In this document: positions 28,044 through 37,326 of the stretch, piece after piece
Numbering within the stretch: position 1 is the first letter of the stretch
How the letters are laid out: every line of letters begins with the position of its first letter
NCBI GenBank assembly: GCA_016718825.1
Contig: JADKCL010000013.1
Location: forward strand, 133,239 to 197,238
DNA length: 64,000 nt
Direction of reading: 5' to 3'
DNA from: Bacteroidota bacterium
GTDB taxonomy: Bacteria; Bacteroidota; Bacteroidia; J057; JADKCL01
The notes under the pieces: generated by a model
What the model was told of the DNA's origin: nothing
Databases searched by the model: none
Seen by the model: only the letters and a program-made list of their open reading frames with translations
Position numbers and translations under genes: made by a program

Positions 28044-28777
28044 TGGAACAGAAAGCAATGGTCGTAGAAATAGAACACCTCAAGAAATCTTTTGGGGACA
28101 AAACGATTTTGAGCGACTTCAGCCTGAACATCGCCAAGGGGGAAAACCTCGTGATCTTCGGGAAAAGCGGCAGCGGAAAATCTGTCTTGATCAAATGTCT
28201 TGTGGGATTGATCGATCCGGATGAGGGAATTGTCCGAATGTTAGACCAAAATATTGCGTTGCTCAATGGGGACGGCCTCAACGAATTGCGCAAACGCGTG
28301 GGCTTTCTTTTTCAGAGTGGCGCATTGTACGATTCGATGACGGTGCGGGAAAACCTTGCCTTTCCCTTACGGAGCCGTAAATCGATGCCCAAAGCGGAAT
28401 TGGAGGCCTTGATCTTAAAGGCATTGACAGATGTAGGCTTGGAAGCGGCCATTGACAAAATGCCCTCCGAATTGTCGGGCGGTATGCGCAAGCGCGTGGG
28501 CCTTGCGCGCACATTGATCCTCAATCCAGAGATTATTCTTTATGATGAGCCCACCACGGGATTGGATCCGATCACCTCCAGGGAAATCAGTCATTTGATC
28601 TTGGACATTCAGAAAAAGTACGATGCGACGTCCATCATCATTACCCACGATGTGGCGTGCGCGCGGATTACTGCCAACCGTATCATCATTCTCAAAGACG
28701 GAATGGCCTTTGCCGAAGGCAGTTTTGAGGAACTCTCCAATTCGAAAGATGAATGGGTCAGCTCCTTTTTCGATTAA
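28043..28777 (+). CDS. mlaF: MlaF-family ABC transporter ATPase
   Basis: The 244-residue ATPase has Walker A GKSGSGKS at residues 40-47, Q-loop in VGFLFQSGALYDSMTVREN, signature LSGGMRKRVGLARTL, Walker B IILYDEPTTGLDP and switch His in SIIITHD. The GALYDSMTV stretch and the SGGM signature are characteristic of MlaF over other ABC ATPases. It powers phospholipid trafficking with the MlaE permease upstream and the MlaD protein 19 bp downstream. Confidence 0.92.
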   Translation: MEQKAMVVEIEHLKKSFGDKTILSDFSLNIAKGENLVIFGKSGSGKSVLIKCLVGLIDPDEGIVRMLDQNIALLNGDGLNELRKRVGFLFQSGALYDSMTVRENLAFPLRSRKSMPKAELEALILKALTDVGLEAAIDKMPSELSGGMRKRVGLARTLILNPEIILYDEPTTGLDPITSREISHLILDIQKKYDATSIIITHDVACARITANRIIILKDGMAFAEGSFEELSNSKDEWVSSFFD

Positions 28778-28796
28778 CGATAGAATTTAATTCACT

Positions 28797-29585
28797 ATGA
28801 AAAAGAATACCGGAAACAATATTAAGTTAGGTGCATTTGTCTCTGTCGGCATTGTCTTGCTGATCGCAGCGATTTACATGATTGGCTCAAGGCAGCATTT
28901 ATTTAGTACAACATTCAGGCTCAGTGCAGTATTTACCGATATCGCAGGTCTTCAAGTCGGGGGAAATGTGCGGTTTTCGGGTATCAATGTGGGGGTGATC
29001 GAATCCATCGAACAAGTCACGGATACCACAGTGCAAGTCGATATGCAAATTGCGGAGCGGAGTCGCAAGTTTATCAAGGAAAATGCCGTTGCAATCGTGG
29101 CTTCCGATGGCTTGGTGGGGGATAAGATTATTTCCATCAAGGCGGGAAAGCCGGGCATGTCGGAAGTAGCCAACAATGATTTCATTGCAACCTTGCAACA
29201 GGTGGGTTTTGACGACGTGATGGTCGATTTGAAAAGGACAAGCGAGAATGCTGTCATCATCACGGAGGACCTTGCGTTTATTCTGGAAAACCTGGCAGCG
29301 GGCAACGGAGCCATCGGCAAATTGCTGTTTGACAGTGCATTTTCCGAGCAAATGGAAGGCGCCTTGGTCAACCTCAAAGAAGGTGCCGGAGGATTTAAGG
29401 ACAATATGGATGCCGCCAAACACAGCGTTTTGCTCAAGGGCTATCTCAAGAAAAAGGAAAAGATGAAAGCCAAAGCCGCCGAAGAAAAGGCTGCAGCAGC
29501 CCAAGAAGCTAAAGAGGCTAAAGAAACCCCCGAAGCAGACGCCAAACCCGCAAGGGTGAAGCGCAATGTGATCGGGAAGGATTGA
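28797..29585 (+). CDS. mlaD: MlaD/MCE-domain lipid-transport protein
   Basis: The 262-residue protein has one N-terminal membrane anchor (VSVGIVLLIAAIYMIG) and an MCE/MlaD domain: LSAVFTDIAGLQVGGNVRFSGINVGVIESI with TTVQVDMQI and SDGLVGDKIISIKAGKPG. The C-terminal 60 residues are Lys/Ala/Glu-rich (KAKAAEEKAAAAQEAKEAKE), probably a coiled or disordered tail. It binds lipids in the periplasm for the MlaE-MlaF transporter. Substrate-binding MlaC- and outer-membrane MlaA-like genes are not adjacent. Confidence 0.9.
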   Translation: MKKNTGNNIKLGAFVSVGIVLLIAAIYMIGSRQHLFSTTFRLSAVFTDIAGLQVGGNVRFSGINVGVIESIEQVTDTTVQVDMQIAERSRKFIKENAVAIVASDGLVGDKIISIKAGKPGMSEVANNDFIATLQQVGFDDVMVDLKRTSENAVIITEDLAFILENLAAGNGAIGKLLFDSAFSEQMEGALVNLKEGAGGFKDNMDAAKHSVLLKGYLKKKEKMKAKAAEEKAAAAQEAKEAKETPEADAKPARVKRNVIGKD

Positions 29586-29632
29586 GGGGGGAATGGCCGC
29601 CAATATGGCTTAACAACGACAACAACAACAAC

Positions 29633-29658
29633 AAAAGCCCTAATCGAGGGCTTTTTAT
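29633..29658 (+). terminator. intrinsic terminator of the mla operon
   Basis: Stem aaaagccc/gggctttt with a 7-nt loop and a T-tail lies 48 bp after mlaD. The intervening ACAACAAC repeat is unstructured. Confidence 0.8.
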
Positions 29659-29933
29659 TGATGGGAAAAACAATTCGGTGGAAGTGTTCCATGTTTCAGG
29701 GATCCATGCAGCACTGCGCACTGCAAGATCGGGAAGTTTGCGGTTCTTGTTGAAGCTGTTTCAGGTCGGAAGTCATGCGGCACTGCACGCCGGCTGACCA
29801 GGTTCTTGTTGCGGTTTTAGAGGGTGGTGTTGGGGCCACCGTTGCCGGTGCCGCCGCCATTTCCGTCGCCGCCATTTTGGCCTCCTAGTGATTCTCCTCC
29901 CACGTTTCCGCGCCTTGGCGTGGGGGTATTTGA

Positions 29934-29957
29934 TTTGGCGGCTTGCCGCCATTTTTC
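29934..29957 (+). terminator. terminator-like hairpin in gene-free region
   Basis: tggcgg/ccgcca around a tight loop, followed by five T. No rightward gene is nearby. On the minus strand an open stretch at about 29821-29930 would encode a Gly-rich tail (GGQNGGDGNGGGTGNGG), perhaps a gene remnant. Confidence 0.4.
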
Positions 29958-29977
29958 ATCGCCTCACCCCTTTCCCC

Positions 29978-30020
29978 TCTCCAACGCCTTCTTTGTCAGA
30001 GACTTGGAAGGCGTTGGAGA
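29978..30020. repeat. perfect 14-bp inverted repeat
   Basis: tctccaacgccttc at 29978-29991 is the exact complement of gaaggcgttggaga at 30007-30020, with a 15-nt loop. There is no T-tail. It lies in the 830-bp gap between mlaD and the next leftward gene. Confidence 0.6.
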
Positions 30021-30053
30021 AGGGAGTTCGGGCGGCTTTGCCTTTCGTTTTGA

Positions 30054-30252
30054 GGTCCGGAAGCTTCCGATTCTCCGAAAAAGTATCGCAATCGGTAATT
30101 AGCTTCGTTGATCTGAAAATTGAGTGGCAATGTTGCCGTATCGCGATTGTGCTGAAATTGCATCAAGTTTGGTGCTGTGGTCTGGTCCGGCAGCTTCGGA
30201 TACTCGGAACAGCTTCCGCACCAGGTATTTAGCATCGCCGATCTGAGGATGG
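30054..30252. repeat. imperfect 69-bp direct repeat pair
   Basis: The segments 30054-30122 and 30184-30252 both start ggtccgg and align without gaps with roughly 70 percent identity, at an offset of 130 bp. Both include the shared words agcttc, ggta, ttagc and gatctga. Neither lies in a credible gene. Confidence 0.55.
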
Positions 30253-30412
30253 CCTAACGTTTTGTGGTACCCGAAGCAAACGGTACAGTCATTCGCCGGT
30301 CGACACAGCAATTTTATGAGGCTCGAGCTTACTAAGTCACTCGAGTCCTCGCAATCAAATTGGATTCAAATTTACTACCTACATTGTCTGCATCGAAATA
30401 GCATGAAGGTTG

Positions 30413-32176
30413 TTAATGTTGAATGACTAGCTTCTTTGTCACCGTGGCAGCCTTGTGCTGTACTTGAACGAAGTAAAGCCCATCCGGAAGTGAAACGGAT
30501 GAAACTGAAATCGAGTGGTCACCCTTTGGGCATGCAACGCCATCTAGGATTCGAAGAAGCTCGATTCCAGCGGCATTCAGCAATGTTGTTTTAACAATTT
30601 CGGCGTCTGCAAGATGAATATTGATGTGAACCACATCGTCGGCTGGGTTGGGATAGACTGCGAGTTGAAATGCATCATCGTGAACCTCCTGCTTGATGGA
30701 TGGAAGGGTTTCAGTGTTGTCAGGGTCGATTCCCAAACTTTCTTGCGTAAGCGCATCGAGGTCACCTGAATGTAGGTTCGGCAATTCAGGATTGGCAAGG
30801 CGAAGCTGAGGACAGCAGGCGACGGGTTCTGGAACAATGTCGACATCCGCGCCAGAATCTATTCTGAAATCCGTGTCAGGTCTCGTGTCAAAGCCATTGG
30901 TGAAATGAAAGCCAAGGTTGCTGGTACTTGCAGCCCAGAAATAGGGAACTCTGATGGCTTCATCACTTCCGATGATGATCGAGTCGCAAGCATACCAGTC
31001 GTGGGTACCGTAGTAAGGGCCACCATACAGGTGCAATATTTGATAATGCGTCGGCGAAGGCTCGAGTCCAAAAAGTGGGGGCACGTAGTTTGGGGCAATG
31101 GAGAAGGTATCATAGGCATGGTCATAGAGGGTAAACAAATCATACCTTTGTGAAATTTGTGTTCCGCAATTTCCCAAGGTTACGACGATTTGGTAATAGT
31201 TCGGGACATTTAAGAACTGAGCGGCATCATTGCGATTGTCCCAACGCAGAGATAAATCCTCAAATCCATTTACGTTTTGTTGTACATCCGTGTAAACCGT
31301 ATGCTGCCACCTGTCGATCACTTCCATGGTGTACCAACTCACGTTGTTGATATTGCTGAGCACCCATTCATCAAAAATACCATCGCCATCTGGAGTCATA
31401 TAGGGTCTTGCACTGTTATTGTTCCATGAAATCAAACCATTTGGATCGCATGAGGAGCAGGTTACCGGAAACTCGTCAACGTGAAAGTTGTCAACAAAAA
31501 GGTAGCTTGATGCATTTCCTCCGGTCCTTACGATCGTGTCATAGTACCCGTCAAATAACCAAACAAACCAATCAAATCGATTTGAATAGGGAGGTGGGAC
31601 TGTAAATGTATAGTCATAAGTATGCCACTGCCCCATGAGCTGACGATCAAGTGTATCATGTATTACATGGTAGCTGGTATCGTTGATTCCAGTTCCAAAG
31701 TAAAGATCAAAGACGTATGGATTAGTGTCGCAGGGGATAAAATAATCGAAGGAAAAGTGGTAGGTGCGGTGGCGTAATTTATGTGCCATTTTCTGCTGCA
31801 ATCCTTCGCCTCGAGGAGGGGTAAACTTCACAACGCCAGCATAGTGTGGTCCATCGCCATTTGGAATGGCTGGCAGATTGTTCCATACATTTTCCCCTGC
31901 AAAGCAGCCCAGTGCGCCGTGAACGAAACCAGGTGCATTGTAAAACCAGTCAGTTGTAGTCTGTTTGTATTGTCGCCATCTAGCGCAATGTGCATCTAGT
32001 TCTGAAGTATGTCTTAGGTAATTGTTGTCACCATTCTCAAAGCTGTGATTCCGGATGAGATTGGTCGGTTGTCCATTACCTTGCATTTGGATTCCAAAGA
32101 AAAGGACAAAGGATAACAAAGCAAGTAGTTTTTCAGGGACTACGATGTGTCTTGAGATTTTGTGCGACCCTTTCAT
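30413..32176 (-). CDS. T9SS-secreted surface protein
   Basis: I choose the ATG at 32176 (MKGSHKISRHIVVPEKLLAL), which gives a 587-residue protein with a signal peptide. An N-terminal carbohydrate-binding-like region begins NLIRNHSFENGDNNYLRH and contains FVDNFHVDEFPV. A central segment, YMTPDGDGIFDEWVL then MEVIDRWQHTVYTD, has the CHU_C gliding-associated pattern in an internal position. The C-terminus (AVYPNPADDVVHINI, LPDGLYFVQVQHK) is a type-A T9SS sorting domain. No catalytic motif is visible. It is the last gene of a leftward group that begins at 34926. Confidence 0.85.
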   Translation of the reverse strand: MKGSHKISRHIVVPEKLLALLSFVLFFGIQMQGNGQPTNLIRNHSFENGDNNYLRHTSELDAHCARWRQYKQTTTDWFYNAPGFVHGALGCFAGENVWNNLPAIPNGDGPHYAGVVKFTPPRGEGLQQKMAHKLRHRTYHFSFDYFIPCDTNPYVFDLYFGTGINDTSYHVIHDTLDRQLMGQWHTYDYTFTVPPPYSNRFDWFVWLFDGYYDTIVRTGGNASSYLFVDNFHVDEFPVTCSSCDPNGLISWNNNSARPYMTPDGDGIFDEWVLSNINNVSWYTMEVIDRWQHTVYTDVQQNVNGFEDLSLRWDNRNDAAQFLNVPNYYQIVVTLGNCGTQISQRYDLFTLYDHAYDTFSIAPNYVPPLFGLEPSPTHYQILHLYGGPYYGTHDWYACDSIIIGSDEAIRVPYFWAASTSNLGFHFTNGFDTRPDTDFRIDSGADVDIVPEPVACCPQLRLANPELPNLHSGDLDALTQESLGIDPDNTETLPSIKQEVHDDAFQLAVYPNPADDVVHINIHLADAEIVKTTLLNAAGIELLRILDGVACPKGDHSISVSSVSLPDGLYFVQVQHKAATVTKKLVIQH

Positions 32177-32211
32177 TGCAAAGTGTAAATTACGGGTGAT
32201 TTTTGCGAAAG

Positions 32212-32853
32212 TTAGAATTGAAAGCAAAGATTCAGCTCTGGCCAAAATTGCCATTTCCGATTCCCATTGCCTATGTATTTTTGATTTAGAATTTCAGCGG
32301 ATGCTTCCAATTCCAGACGATTGGTCAACCTCATACCTATTCCCGAACGAAGTCGCGGAGAGATTCCAAACTCATTAAGAAAAACAACGGGAAGGCCGAC
32401 GTCCGAAGGATATAATTTGGCATGACGCCAAACGATTGCGGTTCTTGGATCAATGAACCAATTGACTCGTTTGACATCACTTCCAAAGTATCCACAAAAC
32501 CGAATACCCAAAATTAGGGAGAGGTCATTTTGGTGGGTGCGGCCGTCTAGAAATCGTGGTTCTATTGGAGGATTATTTGAAGGCCATTCAAAGAATCTGA
32601 CAAATTCGTAATACTTGTTTCGATATTCTAAATCGATATGAAATGAGATGTGCTTTGAATCCCGAATTGTGCGTTGAAATTCTCCAGAAAAACGAAGATT
32701 GGCCCTATTTAGTGCAGAATAAATTGGGTAATAGATTCCCAAAACATCAATTTTCAGCGCATTGCGCCTATTCTTGACGGGTTCTTGCCCGAAGCACCTT
32801 CCTCCGATCGTCACAACGACAATCAGCAATAAACATTTCGCTATCCTACGCAT
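32212..32853 (-). CDS. probable outer-membrane beta-barrel protein
   Basis: I choose the ATG at 32853 (MRRIAKCLLLIVVVTIGGRC), which follows a GGAGG site at 6-nt spacing; a longer frame would overlap the upstream gene. The signal peptide ends near FGQ. The rest has alternating beta-strand pattern with amphipathic segments (FHIDLEYRNKYYEFV, LSLILGIRFCGYFG, GIGMRLTNRLELEASAEI) and ends in an aromatic strand LNLCFQF, consistent with an eight- to ten-strand barrel. Lies 13 bp after a related barrel gene and may be its paralog. Confidence 0.7.
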   Translation of the reverse strand: MRRIAKCLLLIVVVTIGGRCFGQEPVKNRRNALKIDVLGIYYPIYSALNRANLRFSGEFQRTIRDSKHISFHIDLEYRNKYYEFVRFFEWPSNNPPIEPRFLDGRTHQNDLSLILGIRFCGYFGSDVKRVNWFIDPRTAIVWRHAKLYPSDVGLPVVFLNEFGISPRLRSGIGMRLTNRLELEASAEILNQKYIGNGNRKWQFWPELNLCFQF

Positions 32854-32866
32854 ATCCATCCTCCAT

Positions 32867-33484
32867 TCAAAACCATACCCCAAGACTTACCTCGGGATAG
32901 GCATCTATCTTATAAATATCCGACCCTAGCAGTCGATAAGGTCCCACATCGCCTGAGATCTCTAAGCCGATTCGTCTCAGGATGCGGAATTCTACACCTC
33001 CACGAAGGCGCGCCGTCGCGCCCAATCGATTTTTTCGGCCATAGTCCGTCATTCCTCCAGCATCTTGAAACTTGGCATGACTTGCGACGATTCCTGCTCG
33101 TAGTTCAGCATACAAACCTAGACCGAAGCCATCACGTTTGATCAGGCCCTTTGTCAATCGTGGACCCGCGAGCAGGTTCAAGTCCATTTGGTGCGAAACT
33201 GCAAAATCCATCCAATTGCCATTCGGATTATACACTGAAAACACGTCTGGACGCTTCGAAAACATGACCTCGCCTACCATGGAAAGGTATTGGATATTCG
33301 GCATCTTCCGTTCATACCTCAAGTCCGCATTCCACCAAAAAAACTGAAGGGTACCTGCACGTATCACCATGACCGGGCCCAACAAGTTGGTTTTGATGCC
33401 ATTTTTGAGCACGATTTCCGCAGTCTGTCCCCAAGCAGTGGCAAACAACAGCAGAAGGCATAGTGTGCAGATGAGGTTTCTCAT
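32867..33484 (-). CDS. probable outer-membrane beta-barrel protein
   Basis: The 205-residue protein has a signal peptide (MRNLICTLCLLLLFATAWGQ) followed by amphipathic strands and a C-terminal aromatic strand (EVSLGVWF), as in DUF3575-like or other small outer-membrane barrels. Its start overlaps the upstream gene's stop in an ATGA arrangement. Both this and the next barrel gene share elements such as NGIKTNLLGP or NALKIDVLGI near the N-terminus and LRSGIGMRL or LRGGVEFRI near the end. Confidence 0.7.
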   Translation of the reverse strand: MRNLICTLCLLLLFATAWGQTAEIVLKNGIKTNLLGPVMVIRAGTLQFFWWNADLRYERKMPNIQYLSMVGEVMFSKRPDVFSVYNPNGNWMDFAVSHQMDLNLLAGPRLTKGLIKRDGFGLGLYAELRAGIVASHAKFQDAGGMTDYGRKNRLGATARLRGGVEFRILRRIGLEISGDVGPYRLLGSDIYKIDAYPEVSLGVWF

Positions 33485-34926
33485 TGCTTGATCTCCTTTT
33501 TGAGGGCATCGACATCCTGTTGCAGTGCTTGGTTGGTGGCGATGATCTTCTGATTTTCTGCCTTCAATTCCAATAAATACAAAGTCAGTTCTTCTATTTT
33601 TTCAAGAGACTTTGCTTGCATTTCACCAAGGTCAATGCCTTCCATGGCTACCTCACCTGCACTTGGAACTCCTGGCAAATGACCGTTTGCCGCGATGAAA
33701 GCGGCCACTTCAGAAAGTGGCATCAGTTTGTAATCTGATTGGAATACATAGTCTGCCCAAGCTGGATAAACGTGGGCCGCTTTTGCACGGATATGACCAT
33801 TCACACAGAGTTTGTATTCTCGGTTCCCCTCAAAAAAATTCGCTGTGCCGACACCAATGTGGTTAGCAACAAGGATATCCCCACCAAATTGCACAGTCTT
33901 TGCGGACTGCATGTTCACCTTAAGCTTTGAATTTTGGTTACCTCCAGTTTCAAGGAAGCCGTCTGTGCCATTGTGCCCAATCGTCATTGCATTGTTGGCA
34001 TTTGACGCTTGCTGAATGGAAGTGGAGCCATTGGCTGAAACCAAAGCCAAGCTACCTGACCCACCTACTGATTCGACACGCCCAAAGGTACCATTGTGTG
34101 AGAGCGCCACGAAGTTCGCAGGATTGGTTGCTTGCGCCACTTTGGTCGTGCCGAGTACAAAAAGTCGTGTCCCAATTGCTGGGGAAGATCCGATGCCGAC
34201 CGCACCTTGCTCATTTAACTGTAGGCCTTCAGGAAAAGACACCGTCGCATCAGCGATTTGGGATGGCGCCACACTAAATTGCAGTATCCCAGCGGCGGAT
34301 TGATATTCCATTTTTGCGGCGGTACCAAGTTGGTAGTGATGCTGTGTCGCTCCATTTTGGTACATGTTGAACCCAATGGTCCGCACGACATCGCTGACGC
34401 CAAGATCCTGACGGTTGAAGGTCACTCCCATATGGTCATAAACCTGAAATGCTGCCTTAGCGTCTGCACCCTGTACTACGACATTGCCCGCTGGCGTGAC
34501 ACGCATCCGCTCAATCCCGTTGCTGTACACACGAAATGCAATCGGATTGGTCGTACCGATGAAGCAATCTGGACCAGCGGCATTCCCATCGCCATCCCAG
34601 ATCAAAAGGTTGCAATCTCCACCGCCCGTGCCTGGATCGGTTGCTTTTCCGAGACTGCCATCTGGCATCACAATCACGCTGGCCGTATCGGTTGAGGAAA
34701 GCGAGGAGATTCTGACCGTTCCAGTGGCACTTAGGCTCAGTCGTTCGGTGCCGTCGGTCTTCAAAACCAGTGGTGTGGGATTTGTTGTTCCAATAAAACA
34801 GTTGGAACTTGGAGCATTGCCGCCTGTTGTCCACGGTGTTTGTCCAAAGCCGCTAATAAATGAGCCAACAGACAACACAGCCATCAAAATGGACTTTTTA
34901 AAAGAGATTCTTGTGCACATAGGCAT
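33481..34926 (-). CDS. tail-fibre-like / S74-type surface protein with C-terminal coiled coil
   Basis: The 481-residue protein has a signal peptide (about residues 1-28, ending GFGQ). Repeated CFIGTTNPxxLxxxxxGxERL elements follow in the N-terminal half, and beta-rich sequence continues. The end (LCVNGHIRAKAAHVYPAWADYVF, then MPLSEVAAFIAANGHLPGVPS, and a helical stretch SLEKIEELTLYLLELKAEN) is the common Bacteroidota tail-fibre/S74-like C-terminus, but without a clear catalytic Ser-Lys pair. It heads the operon that continues with two barrel proteins. Confidence 0.82.
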   Translation of the reverse strand: MPMCTRISFKKSILMAVLSVGSFISGFGQTPWTTGGNAPSSNCFIGTTNPTPLVLKTDGTERLSLSATGTVRISSLSSTDTASVIVMPDGSLGKATDPGTGGGDCNLLIWDGDGNAAGPDCFIGTTNPIAFRVYSNGIERMRVTPAGNVVVQGADAKAAFQVYDHMGVTFNRQDLGVSDVVRTIGFNMYQNGATQHHYQLGTAAKMEYQSAAGILQFSVAPSQIADATVSFPEGLQLNEQGAVGIGSSPAIGTRLFVLGTTKVAQATNPANFVALSHNGTFGRVESVGGSGSLALVSANGSTSIQQASNANNAMTIGHNGTDGFLETGGNQNSKLKVNMQSAKTVQFGGDILVANHIGVGTANFFEGNREYKLCVNGHIRAKAAHVYPAWADYVFQSDYKLMPLSEVAAFIAANGHLPGVPSAGEVAMEGIDLGEMQAKSLEKIEELTLYLLELKAENQKIIATNQALQQDVDALKKEIKQ

Positions 34927-35137
34927 GATTGGTTAAGAAATAGAGGGTTAAAAGCTTGAAGTTAATGACATTCTTGTGGATTCCAAACGGGATTTTACAA
35001 CACACGCGTAAATCGTGGAGGTGTACACCAAGGGTTTATGTAGATCATAGGAGGCGTAGGCCTCCCGCCGAAACGCCGATGCTGCAGCCAACCGCGTCCC
35101 GCGTGCAGGAGCCTCCAGCTGAATTTTGAGGAGCCAA

Positions 35138-35605
35138 TCATTCGTCTGCGATCCAATCGAATAGATATTCGTCCTTGTATTCGATTTCGAATTTTTTGAG
35201 GAAGCCGATGTATTCCTTCTTGAAGGACTTTTTGCGATGATGCTCTTTTTGATTCATGATGTATTTGATGATGATGTCCAATGTAGAACGGCTGTAAGAG
35301 AAGGCTCCGAATCCTTCCTGCCATCGAAAAGCATGTCTTGAAAATCCGCGTTCCTTGATGAAGGCATTGCTCGATTTTTTCACTTCGCGCACCAAATCGG
35401 AGAGTCGGCATTCGGGTCTCAATCCGATCAGGAAATGAATGTGGTCTGGCATGCCATTGATGGCCAGCATTTTTTGGCCGTTGGCTTGGACAATCGCCGT
35501 GATGTACCTGTAAAGCTCCTCCTCCCACGAGGCGTGGATCAATGCCTCGCGGTATTTTACCGCAAAGACAACTTGAATGTGCATTTGAGAATATGTATTT
35601 GCCAT
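35138..35605 (-). CDS. IS200/IS605-type Y1 transposase (RAYT-like)
   Basis: From the ATG at 35605 (MANTYSQMHIQVVFAVKYRE) the product has 155 residues, the usual size of IS200 TnpA. The metal-binding HxH motif is in GMPDHIHFLIGL, and the catalytic Tyr is in IIKYIMNQKEHH. No accessory TnpB is adjacent. REP-like palindromes (gactc/gagtc) lie at its start and 60 bp upstream, so a REP-associated tyrosine transposase is plausible. It may be immobile. A second ATG at 35632 within the palindrome is less likely as start. Confidence 0.88.
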   Translation of the reverse strand: MANTYSQMHIQVVFAVKYREALIHASWEEELYRYITAIVQANGQKMLAINGMPDHIHFLIGLRPECRLSDLVREVKKSSNAFIKERGFSRHAFRWQEGFGAFSYSRSTLDIIIKYIMNQKEHHRKKSFKKEYIGFLKKFEIEYKDEYLFDWIADE

Positions 35606-35613
35606 AGCAATAT

Positions 35614-35696
35614 TTGACTCCGCTAGAGTCATTGATGAAAATGATAATTAAACATTTGCCTCCCCCCACCAACATTTGACTCCTCCCGAGTCATCG
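35614..35696. repeat. two REP-like palindromic direct repeats by the transposase
   Basis: Two copies of the pattern AATATTTGACTCC-N5-GAGTCAT (or AACATTTGACTCC...) occur at about 35609-35632 and 35672-35693. Each holds a gactc/gagtc inverted repeat, and they differ mainly in the 5-nt core. They lie directly before the IS200-like gene on its coding strand. Confidence 0.65.
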
Positions 35697-35851
35697 ACCC
35701 CAGCGGGACTAAAGAATCTTCCGACATTTCCAGAAATGGCCCTGTACGCCGAATTTGGCCGCTTTCTTGCCTCCAATTCTATCAATATTCCAAGTCTTGC
35801 GACCGTCTCGCTGACCCTCGGAATCAGTTTGGAAAGAAAAACGATAGAATT

Positions 35852-37315
35852 ATGAATCAAAAAAATCAAGGAATCGCGGGCAAAAAGAAGACTTCCGTAT
35901 TGCTCCATCTGGACACTTCCCATCAACGGAAGGAGGACGGAAAAAGCAGGTTCTACCTCAAAGTGCGCGTACAAGGAAAGCCACAATTGTACGACATTCT
36001 TCCCGAAGTATACATGGATCGGAAGTATTGGGTTCACGAGACCGACGAGTCGGGTGCCGAGAAAAAGAAAATGCGCATCCAGCACGCAAAGGGAAATCCG
36101 AATTCGAGGCAATTGGAGATGACCGTGCTTGGGAAACTGAGCGAGATGATGGGCATCATCGAGGACTTGGGCAACCAAGGCCATGCCGTGACCCATGCCA
36201 TGATCGGGCAGCGCTGGAAAGGCACTGGCATCAAGACGCTGGTCGAATACATCGAGGCGCGGATGGAGGATGAGCGTGCGGAGGTTCGGGCAAGCACTTT
36301 CATCAAATGGCGCTCCTGCCTACGGGCAATCCGAGCCTACGACCCACAGGTATTGCTCACTGAGGTTACGCCCGAATGGTTGCGGGGCTACGAGGAATAC
36401 CTACGACACATTAAGCCACATGCGAGAATTTTGGAAATAGAGGGCAGCGAAAGGGTTGTTAAGGGCAAAGGAAAGGGCTTAGGGCAGAATGCAATCGTCG
36501 GCAATTTCAAGTTCCTCTCGAAATACCTTCGCGATGCGCTCGTGCGAAACTTCATCACCAAGAACCCGATGGAGGTTTTCAGGCATGAGACCAAGGCAAG
36601 GAAGAGGCTCCAATGGGTCACGCCGAACAGGAACATCCTTTCTGAATCTGAGATCGCTCGCTTGCATGAGGCCTACGAGGGCAAGGAACTCCTGAATTTG
36701 TTTCCAAAAGGCTCGAAGGGCATCAAGCTCCACAACGTGTTGCAGCAGGTGCTTGCGGCGATCTACTCGGGATTCCGTTTCAGTGACATCGCCCAATTCC
36801 AAGACCAACTGAAGATGACGGTCACAGACACCCATCTCAAGCTGACGATGCGCAAGGTGAACAAGCAACAAACCATCAAGATCACGCAGAAATTGCGCTC
36901 GGTGTTGTCGCTGGAAAACGGAGGCTCGTTGTTCGATGCGCCGATCATGACCAACTCCTCGATGAACACGAATCTCAGGAAGATATTGGATTGCCTCGGG
37001 ATCGAGAAGTACCTGAGCTGGCACGACCTCCGCAGGACTTTTGCATCCCATCTACAATCCATGAACGTGGACATCAAGAAAGTCTCGAAGTTGTTGGGGC
37101 ATTCATCGGTCGTCGTGACGGAGAAATATGTCAAGACCCAAGACTACGACCTCGACAGGGCGATGGACGTTTGGGACGACGAACCCGCAAGCCCGACGGG
37201 AATGGCAGACCGCAAGCTCATGGGCTTGGTGGTCGATCTCGTGGAGGAGAACCCCGGCTTGGTGCTGCCGACCGAATTGGCGGCGATGCTCGTGCAGTAC
37301 AGGCGGGCCATGTGA
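35852..37315 (+). CDS. tyrosine recombinase (phage-type integrase)
   Basis: The 487-residue protein has an N-terminal arm domain (HLDTSHQRKEDGKSRFYLKV), a SAM-like core-binding domain in the middle (EYIEARMEDERAEVRAS, YEEYLRHIK) and a C-terminal catalytic domain. The active-site residues visible are Arg in AIYSGFRFSD, His-x-x-Arg in WHDLRRTFASHL, His in LLGHSS and Tyr in KYVKTQDYD. This is the usual element integrase of Bacteroidota. About 55 extra residues follow the Tyr helix. It lies at the border between backbone genes and the island of secreted, small and defence-like genes. Confidence 0.92.
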   Translation: MNQKNQGIAGKKKTSVLLHLDTSHQRKEDGKSRFYLKVRVQGKPQLYDILPEVYMDRKYWVHETDESGAEKKKMRIQHAKGNPNSRQLEMTVLGKLSEMMGIIEDLGNQGHAVTHAMIGQRWKGTGIKTLVEYIEARMEDERAEVRASTFIKWRSCLRAIRAYDPQVLLTEVTPEWLRGYEEYLRHIKPHARILEIEGSERVVKGKGKGLGQNAIVGNFKFLSKYLRDALVRNFITKNPMEVFRHETKARKRLQWVTPNRNILSESEIARLHEAYEGKELLNLFPKGSKGIKLHNVLQQVLAAIYSGFRFSDIAQFQDQLKMTVTDTHLKLTMRKVNKQQTIKITQKLRSVLSLENGGSLFDAPIMTNSSMNTNLRKILDCLGIEKYLSWHDLRRTFASHLQSMNVDIKKVSKLLGHSSVVVTEKYVKTQDYDLDRAMDVWDDEPASPTGMADRKLMGLVVDLVEENPGLVLPTELAAMLVQYRRAM

Positions 37316-37326
37316 TCGTCCACAGC

